A stretch of DNA of 64,000 bases from the NCBI GenBank assembly GCA_028551475.1, contig CM052356.1, forward strand, positions 22,905,884 to 22,969,883, read 5' to 3'. The translations under genes were made by a program, and so were the position numbers. The notes below the pieces were generated by a model that worked only from the letters and a program-made list of their open reading frames with translations, ran no database searches and had not been told where the DNA came from. The stretch comes from Casuarina equisetifolia. Taxonomy: Eukaryota; Streptophyta; Magnoliopsida; Fagales; Casuarinaceae. Of this stretch, positions 39,993 to 51,271 are shown one piece after another (the stretch's first letter is position 1; the number at the start of each line of letters is the position of its first letter).

Positions 39993-41480
39993 TGCTTTAT
40001 GGAGGCTTTTTCCTCATCTAATTGGCACAAAGTCATGGTAGAAGAATATACTACCTTGATTAAAAATCAAACTTGGGAACTTGTACCCCATTCTAAGAAT
40101 ATTATTCCCATTGGATGCAAATGGGTCTATAAAATTAAGTTTCGTTATGATGGGACCTTGAACGATATAAAGCTCATTTGGTTACTAAAGGCTTTCATCA
40201 ACACCTTGGCATTAATTACACAAAAACATTTAGTCTGGTTGAAAAACCAGTCACTATTCAAACTCTCCTTTCTATTGCATATAACAATGATTGGACAATT
40301 TAGCAACTTGATGTAAAGAATGCCTTCTTACATAGGACCCTTGATGAACATGTCTTCATGCATTAACCTCAAGGATTTAAAGATCCTTAACACCTTCATT
40401 ATGTATGTTGCCTCAAGCAGTCCCTTTATGGCTTAAAACAAACTCCACATGCTTGGAATCACCACCTTAACCAATTTTTATTGAAAATTGGTTTCTTTAT
40501 TTCTAAGGCTAATTCCTCTTTCTTCTTTCTTCATACTACCATTTATAGTGCTTTCATCCCAATTTATGTAAATGATATCCTATTTACTAGTAATCTCGAT
40601 ATTCCTTTCAATCATATTTTAGAGCAATTTCAATAGGAATTCAATATCAAAGATCTCGGTGATCTTTATTATTTTCTTAGGATTGAAACCTTATCAACTA
40701 CACATGATCTTTTACTTCATCAAGCTAAATTTGCTCGAGATATTCTCCAACATGCTAACATAGGTAATGCTTGGAAATTCACCACCATTTGTAGTACTAG
40801 TCATCCACCATCCATTCATGATGGGGAACCCTTTTTTGACTCCACACATTATATGAGTATTGTTGGTGCACTTTAATATCTTATTCTCACCCATCCAGAC
40901 ATAGTTTATGTTGTCAATACCACATGCCAATACATGTATGCTCCTACCACTACTTATTGGACCTTTGTTAAATGCATTCTCCAGTTTCTAATTAATACTA
41001 CATGTTACGACATTCATATTACAAAATCTTCCTCCACCCAACTTTATGCCTACTCTAATGCCAATTGGGTTGGTGACTGTGATGATAAGAAATCTATTGG
41101 TGGCTTCTGCATTTACCTTGGTAATAACCTTATTTCATAGTGTTCATGCAAATAGAAAATTATTGCTCGTTCCAACACTGAAGTTAAGTTCAAAAGTCTT
41201 ACTGACACTGTTGCCGAGCTGAATTAGATTGAAGCTCTTCTTCATGACTTTGGTTAACCACTTATTACGTCCTTTACTCTTTGGTGTGACAATCTATCTA
41301 TACTATATCTCTCCATAAATCTTGTTTTTCATGCTCGCACTAAACATGTAAAGATTGATTTTCATTTCATACGTGAATGCATCAAGAATCATTAACTCCA
41401 TATTTAGTTTATCTCTTTTATTGATCAACCGGCTAACATCTTCACCAAAAGTCTATCATCCTCTTGCTTTGCTACACTTC
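39993..41480 (+). pseudogene. Reverse transcriptase/RNase H remnant of the old copia element
   Basis: Starts with the copia RT entry W-H-K-V-M-V-E-E-Y and W-E-L-V-P, and G-C-K-W-V-Y-K-I-K. Many stops and shifts follow. The catalytic Y-V-D-D is seen as Y-V-N-D near 40566. The RNase H part (Y-S-N-A-N-W-V-G-D, then G-G-F-C-I-Y-L-G) is in a separate frame at 40934-41140. Confidence 0.82.
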
Positions 41481-41526
41481 AAAACAAGCTAATGATTTAG
41501 TGTGACCCATCAGGTTGCAAGGAGGG

Positions 41527-42070
41527 TATTAAAATCCACATTAGCATGCCATGTCAGCATGGCCATGTTAGCCTCCAATGTCATCAGCACGTCACCAATG
41601 GAGACATAACACGTGGCTAACCATAGCCATGTTAGCCTTGCACCAAGAGACCTTAGTGCATTGTCTCTCTCGCTGAAAGTTCTAGCCTCTTCTAAATGCA
41701 CCTAGCTGGAATCCCATTGCTGGAAAATTTCCATTTTGAACATAGATATGTGTAATCTCCACCATAACCCTAGAATCCTCAATCAAATGAAGCCACTAAC
41801 CACATCAAGGATAAATTTAGGAAAAACCCCAAATTTCTTCAAGATTCATCAAAATCACAAATTCAATTCATAGATTTGTAAATTAGATTCAATTGTATTA
41901 GGGTTTTATTTCCTTTCCTATATATTCAAAGGATTCCTAAAAATTAGGAATCAATTGTACAATTTCAATTATTGAAATCAACAATCCTCTTTTTTAAAAT
42001 TAAGGCTTCATATTCTTGAGGTAATTTTGTGAAATTCAAAAATTCTGGTGAATTTTCAGTCTCAATTTCA
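41527..42070 (+). repeat. 3' LTR of the old copia element
   Basis: Begins tattaaaatccacattag directly after the purine tract at 41512-41526 and ends near caatttca. It carries a small extra segment (gccatgtcagcat) that the 5' LTR lacks. Confidence 0.8.
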
Positions 42071-42629
42071 TGGTTGGTAAAGTAAAAGCAGTTGTCCTAA
42101 CCTTATTAGAAACTAAGACATTAAAATTTCAAAGCATCATGCTTAATGGTGGTTATACCCATCAAGACCATCCAAAGCTAGCCTCGTTTGGTAAAGAAGG
42201 CAGAAATTCCCCTCACGATTATGGGCATTTGCTTCAATCTTTTGTAACTTAAACTTATTTGTTTAGAAAATGGCTTGTAATGCAACTAGTACCATCATAT
42301 TTTGCCTAAGTAAACATTCAAAAACATGTTTTGGATTTAGTTAACTTTCTATGTTTCACTGAAAAGGTCGTTGACCGGAGGTTCCAAATGGTATAACTAC
42401 CATGAGTCTTAGCTATAAGTTTATGGTTTAGTGCTATCACAAAGACTTAGATCCATCTTGTTGGGAATAAAAATATGATTAAATGGTAATATCTATTTTC
42501 AATGGATGATGAGTTAATATATATTCTCAACCAATAGCTAATGATAAAAATAAACAATTATGATATAGCAAGAATAACTCTATAGCATCTATTTTATGGT
42601 ATGAACTCCAACCCACAAAACTTTACATT

Positions 42630-43131
42630 TTATGGTTGTTATGATCCTATAAATGTTAAAGTACCATGACTAACTATGTCTCTTTGGTGAAGTGGTGACA
42701 AACTTGCATCAAATGGTATTAGATCATCCATACCTCCCAAGTTTGAGTCTTCATGTGTGTTCATTGCCTAGGGATTGACAATAAACTTAGGTTTATGAGG
42801 TCCCAAGGTGAGCTTGTCATGGTTGAAACTTAGGCTTATGGGGGCTTAGGGAGAACTTAGGTCACTACCTAGGGATTGGCGATAACTTGATGGGGTTGAA
42901 AATTGGGCTTATAGGAGCCTAACAAGAGCTTAATGAGAACATCGAATTGAAAGTATAATGAAATGTTATAATCGTAAACTTTGGCTTATGAGGGCTTTAG
43001 GAGTGCTCAACAAGGACATTGAATCAAAAGCATAGTGAAATATTACAATCTTATAAATGTTAAAGTACCATATGTAACTACTAGGCTAATCTTTTGGCTA
43101 AGTGGTAACAAGTTGCATCAAATTTTTATTG
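42630..43131 (+). repeat. Direct repeat pair with a PBS-like site
   Basis: The run cctataaatgttaaagtaccat ... aagtggt(g/a)acaa...ttgcatcaaa occurs at about 42647-42712 and again at about 43050-43120. After the first copy comes tggtattagatc, close to the Met-tRNA PBS. This suggests LTR fragments of a short or truncated element. The DNA between them also has internal near-repeats of a gggcttat/cttatg phrase. Confidence 0.45.
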
Positions 43132-44674
43132 GTGTGATTTGGCATAACAGTAAGGGTGGTGTGGTGGTTGGATTTGGAGTGGAATAGGATCTCATAAGAG
43201 GGAGACATGAACCTTTGGTTTCATTAGAAGGAGACATATACCTTAACAATCTTATCAAAGAGAAATCAACCTCTAGCATTATATAAGATGCAAACAATTA
43301 GGAGAAAATTTCAATTTTTTCATAAACCAAAAGACTTCCTAAAAAAATTCCCTTTTTCCATATTTATACACATAATATATGAGTTTGGGATTAACATTAC
43401 CTAACCAATCTCACAAACCCGTAACAATAGACACATAACGAAATTAAGTAATGTCTGTACACACAATTGGTAAAGATAATAGAATTCTTTTTAGGTTACT
43501 TCAGTTTGACAGCGGCTAGATCAGCAATTTGTGCGCACAATTGACGATCTAGCCGTGCAAGGAGATGCATTCCAGGTGATGTATAAGTTTAGGCTTCCGC
43601 TTGTACTTATCTTGATTATACTTTGACCATTCAACTCATGTGTCTCTCCTCCAAAAATATCAAAACCTTTGGACGTATACGTTTGAACTACCAATTATTA
43701 AAAGCAAACCAATACGTAGAAAGTCACATGAAGGATGCCTTACCAAAAGACCAAAGCAATCCTCCACGCGGCCTTGACTCGTGAGCCGTGGTTTTGGAAG
43801 GTTGGTGGGTTAGGGATTAAGGTCTGTCTTTCAAAGGAGGACATGAATTTTCCTTCCCCCTCCCTCTTCTCAAAGCACAAATCTTACTTAAGAAGTTGAA
43901 TTATCGATTATTATTAATAACATTATTATAATACATAGATAAACTATGCCATTTTTAATTATTTGCAAACTATGCAACACACAAGATTGGATATATTACT
44001 CTAAATATTTTTCTAACATAAATTTTTAATCAGAAAATGAAGAAGAAATTAAAAAGATTCTAAAAAAATCTTAATTGTTCTTATTGATTAAATTAGCAAT
44101 GAGATAATAAAGATACCAATTATGAGTATGCATATTATTAACTATTAACATAATAAATTATCAAAACATTTACCTTTAAGTTTTCTTATATCAGGATTAA
44201 ATTTCTATTATCAAAAAAAGTTATTTAAAAACATATAATCGAGTGAAGTTAAAATGAATCCATAGGAAAAATAATTTCTTTCCCAAGGCCTTCAATTGGG
44301 CCTGAGTCGGGATTTGGGCATTCTCTATCTAGCCCGCATTGACCAGTTACTGCTTACTTGTCGTTGGAACTGGATGATACATTTTCTCTTTGTCAAGGAC
44401 ACATACGCATGCTAACGTGGCAAAGTCAAATTTCAGTTTACAGTTCGCAGTCCACGATTTACTTTTCCCTCCTATGCTGCGAATTTTCTATCTAGTATAT
44501 TTTCCCGGAAAATAACATCACGGTCATCTTTTCTAGGTACGAAACAAAACCCCCTTTTTAATTCTTTTACCAGTCCAAAACCACAAAACTGAAACAGAAG
44601 AAGACCGAGAATTAAAAAGGATAAAACTCATTTGATAAACTTGGAGGATCACGGCGTGTTAGTACTTTCTTCCT
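43132..44674. other. AT-rich spacer before DUF506 copy 2
   Basis: No gene. It contains the long palindrome at 43513-43555 and a phrase (ggattaacattacctaaccaatc) that recurs near 62913 and is probably a dispersed LTR fragment. Confidence 0.45.
43513..43555. repeat. 43-bp near-perfect palindrome
   Basis: The outer arms cggctagatc and gatctagccg are perfect inverted repeats (10 bp). Inside, ttgtgcgcacaa is a perfect 12-bp palindrome. Only a few central-flank bases fail to pair. Confidence 0.9.
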
Positions 44675-45550
44675 TCACTCCACAACGACCAAATCCATGT
44701 TGTCTGAAACGGAGATTTTCTTGCAATCTTTGGAAAACCTCTTGGAGTGCATATAGTCGGCTTTTCTCCATGGAGGAATGTGGAGGTCCCTCTCCCTCAT
44801 TGATCGTTCTGCAGCCGAGCAAAGCAGAGAGATTATCTTCTTGAGTTTTTCTTCGGTCCCAACAAAGATGAGAGGGATGGCGTTTGTGAGCTCCTGGTAG
44901 GTTGGTGTAGGCCGTGCCACTTCAAACTGAGACTTAAACCCCACATCTACAATCAGTCTTGTTTGTTTCTCGCCATTCTCGTCTCTCACCATGACATCAA
45001 TATATTCATGATGGCCTGTGAATTCCAAAACTGAAACCGACGAAGCCCATAAGAAAACCGAAATAGACTTCCAGGAGGAGACACCGTCGAGAGAGAGAAG
45101 AGAGAGAGATAGAGAGAGACCTTTGACGCAGCATTTGGAGGGAGCGAAAGTGGAAACCCAAGAAGTTTTGCGGAGAGAAGCTTCATAACCATCCTTTTCC
45201 AGTGTCATCACTAACAATTTCTTCAGATCAGGGGGTTTCCATCCGAATCCGACGTCCCTCACATACATCAATATTTTCTCATGCACTTCAACCTCTGCGT
45301 CGGTGGTCCTTCCAAGAATCTCCTAAACACAAAGCTAAGAACGTTCAGACCCGCAAAACAAATAAATCAAGACGAGAACTAGGACAAGGATTTGAAGTTA
45401 CAGAAAACGTACCTGCAGCAAATTCAGGTGTCGAGGCCGATCTTTGGGAGATGGAACGTCTGAAGGTGGCGGTGAGATGCAAGAGGCTGGCCTTAATTCA
45501 TCACTGGCAAGGAAACACTGAAAGATTTCTTCTTCTGTCATGTTACCCAT
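44675..45550 (-). CDS. DUF506 (PDDEXK_6-like) protein, copy 2
   Basis: Three exons in transcript order: 45550-45413, 45322-45121, 45030-44675, in phase, 696 bp, 231 aa. Intron positions and phases equal those of copy 1. The third exon has E-Y-I-D-V, I-V-D-V-G-F-K-S-Q-F-E-V-A-R-P-T (copy 1 has Asp where this copy has Gly) and I-P-P-W-R-K. The loss of the acidic residue in V-D-x-D could matter if that position is catalytic, which is not known. A young copia element begins 99 bp upstream of the start codon and separates it from the rest of its original promoter. The 3' flank (cttggaggatca) is shared with copy 3, so these two are the closer pair. Confidence 0.87.
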
Positions 45551-45648
45551 TTTCCTTTCTTTTCCTTCCAAATTAAGGTAAGAATTTTTCCAGAATAAGG
45601 CTATAACACCATACCCTTGCGTGTAAAATTAGATCCCCGAGGACTCCT

Positions 45649-45883
45649 TGTCACAAAGGGAGAGGAAAGAGAGCATGACTATGAGAACCCTCGTGTATTC
45701 TCTTGAATGAATAAAGATGTACATAGGATGTCCCTTTATAAAGTAGGGATATACAAAGATGGAAAATACAAATAAAGAAATAAAAATAATTACCTACCAA
45801 CTACACAAATAATTCCTTAACAATTACATCACCAATGGTAAGAATAATAATCACTATAGAAATATAATCACGTATCTCCAACA
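45649..45883 (-). repeat. 3' LTR of the deleted copia element
   Basis: 235 bp, the same length as the partner at 47288-47522. Its outer edge is 99 bp from the DUF506 copy 2 start codon. Confidence 0.95.
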
Positions 45884-45890
45884 CTCTCCC

Positions 45891-47093
45891 TCAAGCTGGC
45901 GGTTTTGACGGTTTGTAAACGTCTAACACGCCAAGCTTGTTTAATAGATACGTGTGTTGTCTCTGACAGAGGGCCTTGGTGAAGATGTCAGCAGGCTGTT
46001 CCATAGTTCTGATTTCTTGTGTTTTGATAACTCCTTCTTGGATTTTATCTCTCGTAAAATGGCAATCTACTTCGATGTGTTTAGTCCGTTCATGAACCAT
46101 AGGATTTGCTGCAAGTTTAAGAGCGGCATCATTGTCACAGAACAAGAGTGTAGGGCTTTTTAGCTGAATACCTAGGTCTTGAAGTAGTCCTCTTAACCAA
46201 ATAACTTCACAAGTGGTCTTGGCCATGGCACGATATTCAGACTCAGCAGAAGATAGCGAAACAGTTGATTGCTTCTTTGTTTTCCAAGATAGCAGAGAAT
46301 TTCCAAACTTGATACAAAATCCGGTCGTTGATCTCCTGCTCATAGGGCAAGTGGCGTAGTTGGTGTCACAATAAGCTTTCATTTCCATGTTGCAATCTCG
46401 AGATAAAAGAATTCCCAAACCTGGACATCCTTTTAGGTATTTCACTACCTTTAAGGCTGCATTCATGTGAGACTGTTTTGGATTGTGCATGAATTGGCTA
46501 AGGATTTGAACGGCATAGCATATATCAGGTCTCGTCATAGTGAGATAAATGAATTTTCCAACCAACCTCTTGTAGCTCGTCGGATCCTTAAGTGGGGGAT
46601 CCGCATCGGGAGAAGATATTCCATTGTCATACTCAGGTGTTGTAAGATTCAAGTTCTGCTCAAATGGAATGACAGTGGGCTTGCATCCAGATAAACCAGC
46701 TTCAGAAATAATCTCCAGGATGAACTTACGTTGGCTGAGGCAAATGCCCTTCTCAGAGCGGGCAATTTCAATGCCCAAATAATTTTTGGGAGGTCCCAAA
46801 TCCTTAATGCGGAAAGTCAAGTGTAGAAATTTCTTAAAGCGTTCAATGGCTGGAATGTCATTTCCGGTGATCAAGATGTCATCAACATAAATCAAAAGGT
46901 AGATAGATGATGTACCTTTGCGCCAAATGAATAAAGCGTAATCATGCCGAGATTGATGGAACTGTGCAGAGGTAAGGGCCAAAGTGAATTTGGCATATCA
47001 TTGCCGAGAAGCTTGCTTAAGACCATATAAGGATTTACAGAGATTGATGGGGGCATCTGGGTCGGCAGCTGTGGATATGGTGGATTTTGGCAT
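45891..47093 (-). pseudogene. Fused gag start / RT-RNase H frame of the deleted copia
   Basis: A frame starts at the ATG at 47093 with 18 gag-type codons, runs directly into the RT phrase C-K-S-L-Y-G-L-K-Q-A-S-R-Q, then meets TGA (47000-46998) where the family has Trp. The same frame then stays open for over 360 codons to the end. It contains an intact Y-V-D-D near the start, R-L-V-G-K-F-I-Y-L-T and the RNase H phrases W-K-T-K-K-Q and S-S-A-E-S-E-Y-R-A-M. One in-frame stop is the only break seen. Confidence 0.88.
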
Positions 47094-47273
47094 GATAACG
47101 GTAAGGGAGAAGGTAAGAGTGTATGTGGTTTATTTGAAAAAAAAAATTGATACTGATTTCTACGCTGGAGTTGCTAACACTGTGATGCAGGGAGCAAGGA
47201 CAACAAAAGCAAAGGAGAGAGGCGGTGAAAAAAAAAATTAGAAAGGAAAAGATGCAGAAGCAAAAAAAGGACT

Positions 47274-47287
47274 GGCTCTTGATACCA
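47274..47287 (-). other. Primer-binding site of the deleted copia
   Basis: On the minus strand tggtatcaagagcc follows the LTR end (tttgtgaca) directly and matches the initiator-Met tRNA 3' end apart from one added base. Confidence 0.9.
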
Positions 47288-47522
47288 TGTCACAAAGGGA
47301 GAGGAAAGAGAGCATGACTGTGAGAACCCTCGTGTATTCTCTTGAATGAATAAAGATGTACATAGGATGTCCCTTTATAAAGTAGAGATATACAAAGATG
47401 AAAAATACAAATAAAGAAATAAAAATAATTGCCTACCAACTACACAAATAATTCCTTAACAATTACATCACCAATGGTAAGAATAATAATCAATATAGAA
47501 ATATAATCACGTATCTCCAACA
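47288..47522 (-). repeat. 5' LTR of the deleted copia element
   Basis: 235 bp; differs from the 3' LTR at about five sites by eye. Confidence 0.95.
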
Positions 47523-48329
47523 CTTCTTGCTGGAGCAACGCATCAGGTCAACAACGTTTCTTCTTTTTTTTTTTCTCTTTTTTTTTTTTGTGTGTTCAAG
47601 CAAGAAACGTTCAAAGTTGAAGTGTACGAATTTGTAATTATATTTTGATCCCATCACTTCAACTTCTACAACTGTTAATTGTGGAGACACAACTCTTACA
47701 CTAAACATTAATATTGATAAGGTGTACGGTATTTGTCTCATATTATTAAGATATGAGTTTATAAAATTATTTATAAAATAATGATATTCTTAACTTTTAA
47801 GTTAGATAATAAATTTTTTTAATATTTATTAGAGCTAAAATTTTCTTAGCATCCCTATAGACTCTCCTTGATTAGAGTTTATGTCTTGTCTATGTAAATA
47901 TAATATCATAATAGTACAATAATTTAACTATTATAGTGAAAAAAATATTTTATGACATAGAATTTATCTCATATTGCTAAAACATGGGTCTAAAGAGTTA
48001 TTTATGAGATAATGAATGCCACTGACTTTTTCATCAGTTTTTGAGTTAGATAATAGACATTTTAACAATCCAAATTATTTCTCCATCTCAGTCTCCGAAA
48101 TTGACAGCTTGGTCAATTTAAAAGTGGCTGAATTCTACGGGCCATTAACTCGATCATGACAAACGGACGCCTTTGTCTGCTTATCAAAAAGCTGCGAAGT
48201 TACATGATTAAAAAACTCATAAACCACTGGCACACTGACGGTTCCTCTTTTGAAGACAATTATGTTTGGCAACCACCGCCATAGCTGCAACACCGTCGCG
48301 GGCGCCACCTCACCCAATATCACCTACAG

Positions 48330-48351
48330 GTCAACCTCAGGCACTTTTAAG
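48330..48351 (-). promoter_or_regulatory. Shared upstream block of DUF506 copy 2, displaced by copia
   Basis: gtcaacctcaggcacttttaag matches the blocks upstream of copies 1 and 3. It is 2.78 kb from the copy 2 start, or about 0.9 kb once the copia insertion is subtracted, the same distance as in the other two copies. Confidence 0.5.
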
Positions 48352-48420
48352 TGAGATCTTTTGATCCTTGGCTCAAGTCCTTGCATCTATGAGTGATTTG
48401 AGTCCTTGGAGGAGGAGATG

Positions 48421-49638
48421 AGATAGGAACGAGCATCGCTTCTCTCGTCCAATGCCACATACTTTCCCTTAGTTTGATATAGAAACCACGGGGAAGTAGC
48501 GGGGAAAGAAACAAAAACAAAAAAAGATTTGAGAATATTGACTATAAGGACAAAGACAACCCAATTAATTATAATGGATAATGGATGGACTGAAATTTTG
48601 AAATTGTGAATGATGGAGATCGTGATGGAATAAAAACAATAGTTTATTTAGGAGTAAGAATAGTGGAAGATATGAATTGCCCAATTTTTGGACAAGTCCA
48701 ACTAAAATGGTGAAAAATTAAAACCCATCTTATGGTAATTTCAATTTAGTTTTGGGTTTTCAATTTTGATAATTTTTCTCTTGGTTTTAAATTAGTTCTT
48801 CTATTTAAAACATTAGTGGCTTGTTTACCACATAGGAGAAACATCATCAAGTCAATAAGCCTATTATCATATGATTTATGACTTATTCATGTGTATCTAT
48901 TATATTCGATTTGTCATCTTATTGTTTATCTAATAAAAAATAAAGAAGTTTAAGTACTTTCATGTAAAGAGAAAGAAAAAAAGAATAAGAAGAAAGTTTA
49001 CCTGACTTGACCATCTACTTGAATAAGATAAGATAGGAATGAGCATCGCTTCTCTCGTCCAATGCCACATACTTTCCCTTAGTTTGATATAGAAACCACG
49101 GGGAAGTAGCGGGGAAAGAAACAAAAACAAAAAAAGATTTGAGAATATTGACTATAAGGACAAAGACAACCCAATTAATTATAATGGATAATGGATGGAC
49201 CGAAATTTTGAAATTGTGAATGATGGAGATCGTGATGGAATAAAAACAATAGTTTATTTAGGAGTAAGAATAGTGGAAGATATGAATTGCCCAATTTTTG
49301 GACAAGTCCAACTAAAATGGTGAAAAATTAAAACCCATCTTATGGTAATTTCAATTTAGTTTTGGGTTTTCAATTTTGATAATTTTTCTCTTGGTTTTAA
49401 ATTAGTTCTTCTATTTAAAACATTAGTGGCTTGTTTACCACATAGGAGAAACATCATCAAGTCAATAAGCCTATTATCATATGATTTATGACTTATTCAT
49501 GTGTATCTATTATATTCAATCTGTCATCTTGTTGTTTATCTAACAGAAAATAAAGAAGTTTAAGTACTTTCATGTAAAGAGAAAGAAAAAAAGAATAAGA
49601 AGAAAGTTTACCGGACTTGACCATCCACTCGAATAAGT
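48421..49638 (+). repeat. Tandem duplication, 610-bp unit, two copies
   Basis: 48421-49030 repeats at 49031-49638 with only a handful of differences (for example gacttga preceded by cct in one and ccg in the other). The copies abut without a spacer, so this is a local duplication and not a pair of LTRs. It has no coding frame. Parts of the unit resemble DNA at about 52389-52750, upstream of DUF506 copy 3. Confidence 0.95.
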
Positions 49639-50484
49639 TTTGGGGTTTAGCAGTGAATAACTTGACAATCACTTTTGAGTCTTTTAAGGTGGTTGAGTCT
49701 TTTTATAAAACCCTTAACAACTTAAATCATAATCAATTTTGAAAGCTTATAAAATCGAATCAAGAACAAGATGAACAAAATTTGATTTTTTAAAGATTTT
49801 TTTCTAGGTATATTTTTTTGTGCGAAAAAAGGATTAATCAAAACTACCAAAGGAACTACGTAAGTAAACAAGCAAGCCCCTAAAAGCCCTTTGGCACGAG
49901 GAAAAGGAATATTAGTAAGAAAGCAACCGACACACACATCGAAATGTACATTTAACAAGCCATAAAGTGTTCTTACTTGGTAGCTCGACTTGAGACATCA
50001 TCCCTTCTTTTTTACCTCAAAAAAAAAACAGGCCATAAAGGCGATGTTACACCAATTTCGTGCTCATTTCTCTCAAAATAGATAACTGGCGTGTCTGTTC
50101 AACTAAGCCAGCTAAGCTACATGCGTCAACTTGAGTTTGCTCCCAAAGTCCAGAATTCTAGGAATTCATGCCCAACTTGTTCTTTTCTGCAGTTGAATAA
50201 GAAATAAGGTGGATGTAATAATGTTCTTCGCAAGCCATTTAGGTCTGCTGCTGAGAAAGATCTTTCCTTCTCGGGCTGTTTGGCAACAACGAAAATGCAG
50301 AAAATATTCGAAAATATGTCAAAATTTGAATATGGCGGCTGATAACGAGATGATCCTCTCTTACCCGTTGTTACAAGTCCAAAATCATAAAACTAAAATA
50401 CAAAACACCTAAAATCAAAAACTGAAAGGATTAAGGTTATCTGCAAAACTTGGAGGATCATAGCGTCTTCTTTTTAAATCAATA
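49639..50484. other. Spacer between the tandem duplication and DUF506 copy 3
   Basis: AT-rich. It contains the copy 3 3' flank at its right edge, where cttggaggatca is shared with copy 2. No gene is seen. Confidence 0.5.
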
Positions 50485-50890
50485 TTAACCCAAATCCAGG
50501 TCGGCTGAAACTAGGACTTTCTTGCAGTCTTTGGAAAACCACTTGGACTGCATGTAGTTGGCCTTTCGCCAGGGGGGAATGTGGAGGCGCCTTTCTCTCA
50601 GTGATCGTTTTGCAGCAGTGCAAAGCAGAGAGACTATCTGGGTGAGTTTTTCTTCAGTACCAACGAAGACGGGAGGGATAGAGCTCGTGATCTCCTGGTA
50701 GGTAGGTGTAGGCCTTGCGACCTCGAAGTGAGATCTAAAGTCCATATCTATGATCAGCCTTGTTGGTATCTGGCTATTTTCCTCTCTCAGCATGACATCA
50801 ATGTATTCATATCGACTTGTGAATTCCAAAACTGAAACAAACAAGCCCATAAAACCAGAAATTAGGTTATCGAGGATAGAGGACATGGGG

Positions 50891-50921
<31 letters not shown>

Positions 50922-51271
50922 TTGGAGAGACGTTTGGAGGGAGCAAAAGTGGAAACCCAGGAAGTTGTGCAGAGAGAAGCTTCATAACCATCCGTTGTCA
51001 GCGCAATCACCAAACGTTTATTCAGACGAGTCGGTTCCCTTGCTGTTTCCATGTCCATATCCCTGACATACATCAATATTTTCCCAAGGACCTCAACCTC
51101 AGCCGGGCTGTTGCTTCCAAGTATCTCCTAGACAGACCACGCAAGTTAAGAAAAAACAGACCCACAAAACAAATAAAACCACGACGTATATAAGGATAAA
51201 AACCAAGAAAAGAAATTAGGGAGAAGGATTGGAAGTTATACAAAAGCTACCTGTAGTAAAAAGGAAGACAT
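50485..51271 (-). CDS. DUF506 (PDDEXK_6-like) protein, copy 3, start codon lost, N-terminally truncated
   Basis: Exons 2 and 3 (51127-50920 and 50831-50485) are intact with the family splice sites, E-Y-I-D-V, I-I-D-M-D-F-R-S-H-F-E-V-A-R-P-T and I-P-P-W-R-K. Exon 1 has decayed: the position equal to the copy 2 second ATG is ATA (51357-51355), followed in frame by TGA and later TAG. An ATG at 51271 near the end of exon 1 is in frame (seven codons, ending L-L-Q before the donor at 51250), which would give 576 bp and 191 aa lacking about 40 N-terminal residues. It is either a truncated gene or an early pseudogene. Confidence 0.75.
50889..50919 (-). repeat. (CT)n tract abutting the 5' splice site of intron 2, DUF506 copy 3
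   Basis: On the coding strand intron 2 starts GTCTCTCTCT and continues for about 15 CT units. The same intron in copy 2 (from 45120) also opens with a CT-rich tract. Confidence 0.85.

Larger units (their letters stand above)
36835..42070 (+). mobile_element. Old, decayed Ty1/copia LTR retrotransposon
   Basis: The two LTRs of about 530-545 bp are in direct orientation. A degraded initiator-Met PBS (gtatccagaacc) follows the first, and a purine tract (gcaaggaggg) precedes the second. Between them, in copia order, lie gag, integrase and then reverse transcriptase/RNase H, all broken by stops and frameshifts. LTR divergence is high, roughly 15% in the part I compared by eye, so the insertion is old. 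No clean target-site duplication could be seen. Confidence 0.88.
45649..47522 (-). mobile_element. Young, internally deleted Ty1/copia retrotransposon
   Basis: A 1874-bp element on the minus strand. Its 235-bp LTRs start TGTTGGAGATACG and end TTTGTGACA, flanked by ctcct and cttct (a 5-bp target-site duplication with one difference). It has a PBS (tggtatcaagagcc) after the 5' LTR and a purine tract (ttgagggagag) before the 3' LTR. The LTRs differ at about five positions by eye (about 2%). Only the leader, the first gag codons and the C-terminal half of RT plus RNase H remain; protease, integrase and the first half of RT are missing. It is non-autonomous but has the cis signals for mobilisation. 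Confidence 0.93.

Noticed and set aside
45954..46694. Plus-strand frames over the young copia element
   Set aside because: They are antisense to the RT/RNase H frame and have no similarity of their own.
48421..49638. The 610-bp direct repeats as a pair of LTRs
   Set aside because: The copies touch with no interior, and have no TG...CA ends, PBS or PPT; tandem duplication fits better.
50750..51193. 147-codon plus-strand frame over DUF506 copy 3
   Set aside because: Its length comes from the GA microsatellite and antisense of exons 2-3.
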